Source: Micractinium sp. NFX-FRZ | Lineage: Eukaryota; Chlorophyta; Trebouxiophyceae; Chlorellales; Chlorellaceae | NCBI GenBank assembly: GCA_029339195.1 | Contig: JAPTJF010000051.1 | Span: forward strand, 62,001 to 126,000 | DNA: 64,000 nt | Reading direction: 5' to 3' | In this document: positions 47,001-55,707 of the stretch, in pieces | Layout of the letters: each line of letters begins with the position of its first letter | How positions within the stretch are numbered: the first letter of the stretch is position 1 | Position numbers and translations under genes: made by a program | Notes under the pieces: model-generated | The model's input: only the letters and a program-made list of their open reading frames with translations | Database searches by the model: none | Told to the model about the DNA's origin: nothing

Positions 47001-49966
47001 AGAGGCTACGATGGCTCTGGAGGCAAAGGCGGGGCAGCAGGCCAAGGTGGCAGAGGCCAAGGCAGCGGCAGAGGCGCGGGCGGCAGAGGAGGCAAAGGCG
47101 GCCGCCGAGGCGCGGGCGGCTGTGGAGGGCAAGAAGGCGGCAGAGGCAAAGGCGGCTGCCGATGCCCAGGCCGCCGCCCAGGCCAAGGCCGCGGAGGCCA
47201 AGGCGGCAGCAGAGGCGCGCGCCGCTGCCGAGGCCAAGGCGGTTGCCGAGGCGCGGGCGGCAGAGGAGGCCAAGAAGGTGACAGAGGCCAAGGCGGCAGA
47301 GGCCAAGGCGGCAGCCGAGGCCAAGACGGCGCAGGAGGCCAAGGCGGCAGCCGAGGCGCGGGCCGTTGCAGAGGCCAAGGCGGCAGCCGAGGCGCGGGCC
47401 GTTGCAGAGGCCAAGGCGGCACAGGAGGCCGCTGCCAAGGCTGCCGAGGCCAAGCGGGCAGAGGAGGCCAAGGCGGCGGCTGTGCTGGGTTCGGTTGATG
47501 CCGCGCCGTCCGCGGCGGCGATCAAGACGCTGGAGCCTGCCGCACCCAAGGTGTGTGGCGGAGCGGGAGCGGGCTGTGGGTTCATCACGTGTGCCTTTGA
47601 GGCTGTTGTTGCAGAGGAGGGGTTGTGGCAGGGCTGGCGGTGCTGCCTCCCTGGCTGCTGGCTTTGTGCCGTTGCCCCAGGGGTTGCCAGGCGCGTACGT
47701 GTCCCAATGCGCTGGGTCATCATACCCCTGCCTGCGTGCACTCTTGCAACACCCACACCCTCTGTCTTTCCCTGCACTCCCCTACACCAACACTGCCCCC
47801 TATGCGACGTGCCTCCAGGCCCAGCCCAGCCAACTCATCCACGCCACCCATTACACTCCGCCTCCCATTGGTTGCAGGAGGAGGTGAAGCTGGCTGCTGA
47901 GCTGGCAAAGGCAGCTGCCGAGAAGCCGGCGCCAGCCGCCGTGCCCGTGCCCAGCCTCTCCAACACCTGGCAGTCGTTCTTTGGCCAGAAAACCGCTGCC
48001 GCCGACAAGCCGGCTGCCGATGTGACGTCCAAGATTGCAGCCGCAGCTGTGCCGACGCCCGCTGCGCCCGCTCAGCCGTCGTATGGGCCCCTCATCCTCT
48101 CTCCCGAGGTGCGTTGGGCGGCTGGCTGCTGGCCCTGGCTTGGCTGGGGGTGGATGGGGGTGTAGTGAGCAGGGGGGTGCGTCAGGGAATGTGTGGTGAG
48201 GGGGCAAGAGTGCGAAAACAAGGCTGCTCCCCCGTCAGCTGAGGTTGTGACGGTGCAACTGCTTCTTGTGGCTCCCTGCTGCCGCTGCCACTGCCGCTGC
48301 CTCGTAGCAACCAGACAGGAGCCCAAAGTGCTGGTAGCACCCGCTGGCAGGCCGAGGGTAGCATGCAGCAAGCAGGGCATGGCTGAACGTCCGCCCATGT
48401 CAGCTGCATCTGAGATGTGTGTCGCAATCTACCCCCGCTGCAGGCGGAGGCGCTGAAGAGCAAGATGCAGGGCGGCAGCGCGGCAGCAGTCGCTGCTTCC
48501 ACCTCCGATGAGAGCACCTCCTCCTTCAAGTTTGGGCTGGGGGCGGAGGCCGGCGCCTTCCTGGCGGCGGGCGTGGCGGCCGCGGCGGCGCTGGCCGTGC
48601 GCAGCGGGTGCGTGGGCGGGCAGGCGGGGCTCCTTCCCGTCGGGCGCGGCCTGTGCGGGCGGCAGCTCTGGGCAAGCAACCAGCGGGCTGGGCCGCTTGC
48701 TGCCATGCCTGGGCATATCAGTTGGTGTGTCTCATCGCCCTGCCGTCGCAGCCGCTGGCTCCCCCTGTTGCCCACCTGACCCCCATCCTGTGCCCTCCCC
48801 ACCCCCGCCTGGCTGCAGCACCAAGAACCCCGCCAACGTGCTGCGCACGGCTGAGGGGCGGGTGACCAGCCTGCGGGAGAGCCTGGAGGTGCAGCAGGCC
48901 GACTTGCGGGCTGCGCAGGACAAGGTGTTGGAGGCGCAGGCAGAGTATGCCCGCGGCCTGGCGGCGCTGCGCACCGCAAACGCCGAGCTGCAGAGCCTGT
49001 CCAACCGCGTGCTGAGCAGCGAGAAGGCGGCCAACGGTGAGCATCCTCACTTTGCAGTGTGTATGGGTGGTGTGTAGGGAGCAAGAAGGCGGCCAGCGGT
49101 GAGGAGGCGTCTTCGGCGTGCAGTGTGGTTTTGTGTGTGGAGGGGCAGCCATGCTGTGCCATTCATGCGTCCAGGGCTGAGCAGCGAGAAGGCGGCTGCG
49201 GCAGAGCGGAGCATGTGCAGGGGGCGGGCCTGATGCCCTCCCCTCCCCATTGTTCCCGTCCTGCTCGAGTGGAAGCCTCGCTCTGTATCCCCCACACACT
49301 CGTGCACCCCTCCCTCCCCCTCGTCCCTCACTCGCCACCCGTTGCTTCTGTTGCCTTGCCATTTCGTCCCCGCCCTTCCCCCCTGCAGCCCTGGTTGCCG
49401 ACCTGGACAAGCTGAACAAGAAGGGGGACAAGAACGCAGACCGCCTGCGCACCGAGGCCGCCTCGATTGCCTCCCAGGTGCGAGTGTGGCCCACCATGCC
49501 ATCATCCAAACATCGGCCAGCACGGCTGCGTGCGTGCCAGGGTGCAGCAGCAGCAGGGGCGTTGGCAGCGCTCGGCTACCAGGCAGCCTCACCTGGGCGC
49601 CTCCCTGCCCATGGCCTCCCGACGCCCTCCCCTCATTCGCATGCCCGCCATCCCCATGCCCTCCCCTCATGCGCATGCCCGCCTTCCCCAAGCCCTCCCC
49701 AACCTTGCGCACCACCTGCCTCACATGGGTGCCCCTCTCATGCCTCATCCCCTGCCGCACACCCGTCCCCTGCCGCACACCTCGCCCCCTCCATGCCTCG
49801 TCCCCTGCGCACACACCACGCCTCCCCTCCCATGCCTCCCCTCCATGCCTCCCGCCCCCCGCAGGTCACCAAGCAGCGCGAGCTGGTGTCCGCCCAAGTG
49901 ATGAAGCAGCGCCAGGTGGTGGAGGCCGCCCTGAACAAGGCGCTGTCTGAGGTGGCATCCGCATGA
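44069..49966 (+). CDS. Plastid-targeted membrane and coiled-coil protein sharing the SPEQxEFLxRK motif
   Basis: Thirteen exons give 820 residues: 44069-44161, 44534-44737, 45014-45229, 45404-45478, 45631-45717, 46076-46144, 46396-46641, 46882-47550, 47878-48108, 48444-48607, 48819-49036, 49389-49477, 49865-49966. All phases fit. Exon 1 (MQSTARVTAVQPGVVRRHG...) looks like a transit peptide. Exons 2 and 3 each encode one helix-turn unit ending MSPEQLEFLIRKRTR (about residues 64-78) and MSSTQLEFLIRKRTR (119-133); exon 4 has a weaker LSAEQLELL. Then come a Gln-rich coiled coil, a first hydrophobic segment (WAAVAAGTVALVGLSAGIYF, about 288-310), a ~190-residue Ala/Glu/Lys rod (AEAKAAAEARA units, TolA-like), a second hydrophobic segment (AGAFLAAGVAAAAALAV, about 665-685) and a C-terminal coiled coil. 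No known family; architecture suggests a membrane-anchored scaffold or tether. Confidence 0.82.
45862..45955. repeat. Intronic tandem repeat
   Basis: Two copies of GGGTGAGAGCACAAGCAGGC followed by GGCGGCGAGCACCC, with a 4-6-nt difference, lie in the intron before exon 46076-46144. Confidence 0.8.
47000..47480 (+). repeat. Coding Ala/Lys/Glu helical repeat
   Basis: GAGGCCAAGGCGGCAGCCGA-type units repeat imperfectly about every 18-33 nt. They encode AEAKAAAEARA-like segments for about 160 residues within exon 46882-47550. Regular i/i+4 Glu-Lys/Arg spacing predicts a long rigid single helix like domain II of TolA. Confidence 0.85.
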
Positions 49967-51262
49967 GCTGGCGCCCGCCTGGCGCCACCGTGGCACTCAC
50001 CGAGCCGTGGTGGGAAGCCTAAAGAGCTGCGGCCCGGGCACCGTGCCGGGCCGTGCGCTTGGGGCTGCCTTTGTACACAACCGCGTTAGCTGTCCCGCTG
50101 CCCCGCGCCACCTCCGCTTCATCTTCCCCTTCTTCTCTCTTTCCCCTTCGATCGCCCCCCTGACGTACCCCAAGTTATTGTGCAGTACCGTCCCGCCCTA
50201 CCCTTATTGCTACTAGTCTAGAGACCCGCCCTGCCCCTCCTGCCCGCCCGTGCCCCCTGGCCTCCCCTCTGCCCCAGGCCTCTGGCCGGGCCACCAGGCG
50301 GCCGGGACACCCAACGACGATATCAGAAACACAATTCGCACTTGTCCTGCCATTCATTCGCGGCTGGCTACGGGACCCCTCTCCCCCTCCCTCCCTCCCT
50401 CCCTTGCCCTCCCGACACCGCCACCCATTCCCAGCACCGCACACCGCACCGCGCGCAGCACGACTCGCCAGTGTTTTTGCTTGCCCCACGCCCCCATCCA
50501 TCCCTATAATGCGTGCAGCCTCTGCCGTTGCCATCCCTCACAGGCCGGCAGCCGTTCCGGCCGTCCGCCGTGCCCCCCTGCGCAAAGGCCCTCTGTTGAA
50601 AGCCTTTGCACCCTTTCATTCGTATGTCGCCCTGTTGCGCGCTGCAGGCGGGCACCCCACACCGCCCTGCCTTAGCGTGCTCCCCCCCCCGATACCACAA
50701 ACCAGTGTCGTGTCTGTGTTGCGGTGCAACCCCCCCATGACTCTCGACTGCCAGCCCACCCCAGTCCAATGCTTTTGTTTGACGCCACCCACGCGCACCA
50801 TCTCAGTGCTGAGGGGCCCACAGCATGCCTCACGCACGCCTGTCTGGGGACTGACGTTTGACGCAGCTGTAACACGTTGTTGGGCTGGCTGAGTGGACAG
50901 CAAGAATTAAAGAGCCGAGGGCAGTGATAAAGACGCTGCTGGGAGGGTGTGCGCACAGGGCGCGGCGGCGGGCGGAGGAGGCGGAGGCGAGGCCCCCGGG
51001 CAGGGGGGGCTCAAGAGGGCGGAGGGGAGGGGGTGGCAGAGAGAGCGAGGGAGAGATGAGCGGGGGGAGGCAGTGCTGGGAGTGTAGTGCTGCCTGCTGG
51101 CTGCTGTAGTGCTGGCTGAAGTGGTATTGCCGGCTGGCCAGCGGGCCACAGCGCATCTTACAGCGTGGTGCCTAAGCGCTGTGGTGCCTAAGCCAGCCGC
51201 CTCACAGCCGCGCAGTGTGCAGGCCTGCTGCTGCCGCCGCTGCTGCTGCTGCTGCGGTGGAG
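49967..51262. other. Convergent spacer and 3' UTRs
   Basis: Between the stops of the motif-sharing scaffold gene (+) and the thioredoxin reductase gene (-). It is pyrimidine-rich on the plus strand with no supported gene. Confidence 0.5.
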
Positions 51263-54200
51263 TCATGCGTGGCCGTGCTCCTCCAGAAACCGCTCCACCT
51301 CCAGTGCCGCCATGCAGCCTGCGGGTTGGGTGGGGTGGGTGCCCTCGACTCCGCGCCTGGCAGCACTGGAGCACGCAGTCTGACGCATGCCCAGCCCAGC
51401 CTTGATGGCATGCTGTCATCTCACTGTCATAACGCTATGTGGCCGGCCCTCCCTGCCCCACCACACCACACACACCATGCAAACCTCCCCACACCACCCT
51501 TGCCTCCTACAGCACAGCAAAAGCTGACCCTGCTCCCGCACTGTAACTCACCCGTGCCAGCCACAGTGTTTGCGTACACAGAAGCCCCTGCCCCCCGGCC
51601 ACCTTAACCACCCTTACCGCCGCACTTCCACTCACCGGTGCCTGCAGCAGTGATTGCCTGCCGGAACTTCTTGTCCTGCACATCGCCCGCAGCAAACACG
51701 CCTGCAGGGGCGTGACCAGGGGCGAGGCGTGCAGCCGTGAGGCAGGCAAGCGCAGCATGCGACTTGGGCGTGGGCAGGCAGGGCAGGGCAGGGCAGGGCG
51801 GGCAGGGCGGGCAGCCAGGCAGGGCAGGGCAGGGCAGGGCGGGCAGCCAGGCAGGGCGAGCAGCCAGGCCAGCAAAGGCGCAGTGGCCATGGGTGTGCAT
51901 AGGTGGCACCCTGCCACCTGGCGCCCCGCTGCTGACCTGGCACCGAGGTGGCGGTGGAGTCGGGGGCGGTCACAACATACTTCTCCCCGTCCAGCTCGAC
52001 CTGACGGGACGGACAAACAAAGGAGTTGAAGTGAGGTAATCGCACGTTACCATTTCAATAAACCCAGAACAGAGACAATGCGAGCAATCATACGAAGGCC
52101 AGCCGAGTGTGAAGTCAAGCTCTCTCGGAGCGTTGGTTGGCGGGGCCCTGCAGGACGGAAAGGCACCGAGGGACCTGCCAGCTGCTCGGGCCAGTCTGCC
52201 AGCTGCCCGCCTTGCATGGCCGCCCAGTATGGCAGTGGCGGGCTTGTGGCCAGTGGCAAAGGGCAAGCAAGCAAGGCACACAGCTGGGGAGAGGCACAGC
52301 GGAGCGGCACACGTTGCACAATCGATACCATCATATGCTCGACCTCTTGCACTCACGTGCAGCTAACAGCCACTGAAGCAGCTGGCCTCACCTGGCCTGC
52401 CAGGAAGGCGGTGGCGGGCTCGTGGCCAATGGCAAAGAACAGGCCGGCCAACGGCAGGTCGGAGACGTCGCCTGCGGGGGTGAGGGGCAGCAGGGGGAGT
52501 GGAAGGGTGGGCAGGGGTGGCAGGGGTGAGCATGTGGGCGTAAGGGCAAGCAAGGGTGGAACGGAAGGGAAGCAAGGGTGAAAGGGCAAGCCAGGATGGA
52601 AGGAGGGGCAGCGGGGCATGAGGCAGAGGGGGGCAAGGAGCGGCGGCACGCCAGGGCTGCGCGCGTTGCGCCTGCCAGCGTAGGTGCATCCCACACCTGC
52701 CCGCACAGCAGCACCCTGCCTTAGCAACAACCACCCGTCATCAAGCCCCCACCCCGCCCGCCCGCCCGCCCATACCCACCGGTCTTTACGTCCTTGATCT
52801 TCACGCCGCCCAGCATGCCCTTTGCGTTGGGGTATGCCTCCTCCACCACGCTGTTCCACAGCACCTTGATCTTTGGGTGCTCCAGCACGCGCTTCTGCAG
52901 GGGGAAGGAGGAGGGGGAGGTGTATAGGCACATGTGCTGCTCTTCAGTTCCGCTTGCAGTGCAGAGGAGCGCAGCCTCCAAGCGCTCCAGCACGTGCATG
53001 AGGAGGAAGGGGCTGACGAGTAGCATGTGTTCCTGTTCAGTTCCGCTTGCAGTGCAGTGCAGAAAACGCGCATTGCCTGCATTGCGGGGTGCTCAGGCAC
53101 ATGCGTCCGCAGCAGAGCACGACATTCACGTGAATCCTTTGCTTTGCTTCTCAAAATGCCGGCAGGGGGTCGGATCCACGGACCCCGGAACATGATGGTG
53201 CATCCGGCCCAAAGTTTTGCGGTAGGGAAGCACAGGGACGCATGCTGCTTACCTTATGTTCAATGCATGCAAGACAAACCTCCTGTGTGGTGTCTTCCAC
53301 CCCCGCTCGCCGCCAAGCGCCACTGCTTCAAACATCCCCCCACCCGGATCCCCCCACCGGCGCCCCTCCCCGTCCCTCGGCCCACCTGCATGATTTTGGA
53401 TGCCCGCAGCTCGTCCCGCCGGTGGATGATGTACACCTGGGATCCGTACTTGGTAAGGAAGTGGGCCTCCTCCATGGCTGGACAGAGGACAGATGGAAGG
53501 ATGGAACACAAGCGGTCGGCAGGCCAGGGCAGGGAGCCGGGCAGAATGTGATGCACAGCCGGACTTTGGTCAGGATGCGGGCCTTCTCCATGGCTGGGCA
53601 AAGAGGAACGGAGGATGAACGATAGAAGGCCGAGTCAGCAGGGCAAGGCATGATAGCACTTAAAATGCGCTTTCATTCTGAAGTTCTTTCAGGGGGAATG
53701 AAGAAGTGCATTCGACTACGGAGGCAGGGCAGGGCAGGGAGTCAGGCGGGGTGTGATGTACACCCAGTGGCCCGTACTTGATTGGGGCGTGGGCATGCTC
53801 CAAGCCTCCTCTTCAGCCCCTGCCACGCCGAGAAGCCCCCACGCGCCAATGCCCCTCCCAACCACAACAACATGATGAGCACTCTCACCCACCCACCCTT
53901 CACAGCTCCCCGTCCAGCCCTGCCCTCCTCTCAAGGCATGCCCACCCCCAAACCCCTCACACGACCTCACCCGAGTCCCCCCCGCCGATGACCGCAATGG
54001 GCTGGTTGCGGAACATGGGTGCTGCGCCATCGCACACAGCGCAGGCGCTGATGCCCTTGTTCCAGAAGCCGCCGGGGCCCTCGTCGCTGCCGGGGAAGGG
54101 CAGGCGGCGGGCCACCGCGCCAGTGGCGATAATGATGGTGTCAGCCACCACCTCACGCTCATCTGCAGGTGAAGAGAGGAGAAGCAGGGGGGCCCAGGGT

Positions 54201-55347
54201 TGAGGGGAGAGGCTCCATTGTGTGGAAGGGGGGGGAGGAGAGGCCTGGTGACAGCGGCATGAAGGGGTGGAGGGGCACGTTGCAGTGGCCCTCCACTCCC
54301 TCACCCGCTCTGCCGCTGCCATTGGAGGCAAGGAGGCAGGGGGGGGAGCCTGGCGGGGATGCGGCGCTGGGCAGAGGCGCAACACACCACACGCCCAGCA
54401 CGCCTGGGCGCACCATGGCACGGGCGTGCTGTTAACATTAGGACCGCCTGGAAGCCCGTCTCCGATCTGACATGCACACAGCACAGCACGCAAAGCAGGC
54501 AGACACAGCGCGCGCAGCACGCCGGGGCGCACCGGTGAACACGTGGAAGGGGCGTGCCGAGAAGTCCACCTTGGAGACGGTCTCCGAGTAGATTTTGGTG
54601 CCAAAGCGTGCAGATTGGGCACGGAAGCGCTCGCAGATGTCGCCGCCCAGGATGCCCTCTGGGAAGCCCGGGAAGTTCTCCACCTGAGACGGAGCGAGCG
54701 GAGGGGGCCAGGGAAGGGGCGGGGGTGGCCGCAGGGGGCATTAGGGGTGGAGGCTGGGTGCAGCGAGCCGAGGCGCACAGCTGGCGATGTGTGCACCCGT
54801 GGCACCTGTGCACCCATCTATTGCAAGAAGGATAGGCCAGCTCTCCTCTGCAGCCGGACCTTCCAGATGCTGCATTCCTGTGCCATGGCGCTGTGCCCTG
54901 TCTCCCTGTCAGAAGCGTGCCCCTGCCAGCGGTGCAACCCAGCACGTAACCTGCGCATGCGCCCACCTCGTGAGTGGTGGTCAGCTGGCCGCCTGCGGCA
55001 ATGCCGTTGGCCATCCACCCCTCCAGCATCACCGGCTGCAGCTCTGCGGGTCGTGCAGTGGGGCAGGGTGCGGGCACAGCGGCAATCGAGGCTGTCGGTC
55101 AGGGCAGCGGGACACGTGAGCGGGCGGGAACCGGCAGTCGGATGGCGGCGGGTGGATGGCGGCGGGTGGACAGCCAGTGCTCACCCCGCCCCAGACGCCG
55201 CTCAAATAACCAGGAACGTCGCGCTAAACACTCCATCTCGCGGGCTCTGGCTGGGTGGCCCTCACCAGCACGGGCGGCGTAGATGGCCGCAGTGTGGCCC
55301 GCAGGCCCCGAGCCAATGATGCACACTTTAGTCCGCTCCACCGTCAT
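51263..55347 (-). CDS. NTR: NADPH-dependent thioredoxin reductase (NTR, low-molecular-weight type)
   Basis: Flavoenzyme that passes electrons from NADPH through FAD and a redox-active disulfide to thioredoxin. Ten exons (55347-55266, 55043-54967, 54683-54533, 54162-53971, 53477-53386, 52894-52780, 52471-52392, 52000-51937, 51701-51636, 51318-51263) give 324 residues, the usual length. Visible motifs: FAD-binding [39 protein letters not shown], catalytic CAVCDG near residue 145, NADPH-binding IGGGDSAMEEA with HRRDELRAS, the IGHEPAT motif, and the second FAD site [16 protein letters not shown] plus [16 protein letters not shown]. No transit peptide precedes [12 protein letters not shown], so it is probably cytosolic or mitochondrial, and it lacks the C-terminal thioredoxin domain of NTRC. 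Introns 4, 5 and 7 hold decayed copies of adjoining exons. It is head-to-head with the PsbP-domain gene. Confidence 0.96.
51775..51870. repeat. Intronic GGCAGGGCAGG array
   Basis: A run of GGGCA and GGGCGGGCAGCC repeats (GCAGGGCAGGGCAGGGCAGG) lies in the intron between NTR exons 52000-51937 and 51701-51636. Confidence 0.85.
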
Positions 55348-55707
55348 CTCTGCTGCCGCTACCAGGAGTCGAGCAAGTGTGGACCTCAGCGTGAAGGACT
55401 TTCAATTTGTGATCGTGCTGCCAAGGAAGAGGACCTTGGGATATGGGTGTATGTCAGGTGGCTCGACGGCAATTGAGCATACGCCGAGCAGGCAGGGGCA
55501 ACGAGGTTGAACCCCACTCCGCCAAGGTGGCCGCCTTGCTGGCAGGTGGCGAGGAAACGGGCGGATATCCGCCTTGCACCCACGCCATCGCGTTGCATTG
55601 TCCAATCTTGCATTGTTTTGCACGCCGCATCGCCGCCTAGCCTGCTCCCCGCGCTGCGCCCGCTTCTCACCCACACCCCTCCAGCCCAGCCCGGCGCCCA
55701 GGCCATC
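55348..55707. promoter_or_regulatory. Divergent promoter region, NTR / PsbP-domain gene
   Basis: 360 bases separate the two start codons. A compact shared promoter would fit co-regulation of a redox enzyme and a photosynthesis assembly factor, but no specific element was recognised. Confidence 0.5.

Noticed and set aside
53540..53810. Mutually exclusive alternative NADPH-binding exons in NTR
   Set aside because: The upstream copies lose frame and the HRRxxxRAS signature within about 10 codons, so they cannot substitute for the real exon.
51900..55347. NTRC-type fusion with a thioredoxin domain
   Set aside because: The protein ends after the second FAD motif; no CGPC thioredoxin exon occurs downstream before the convergent spacer.
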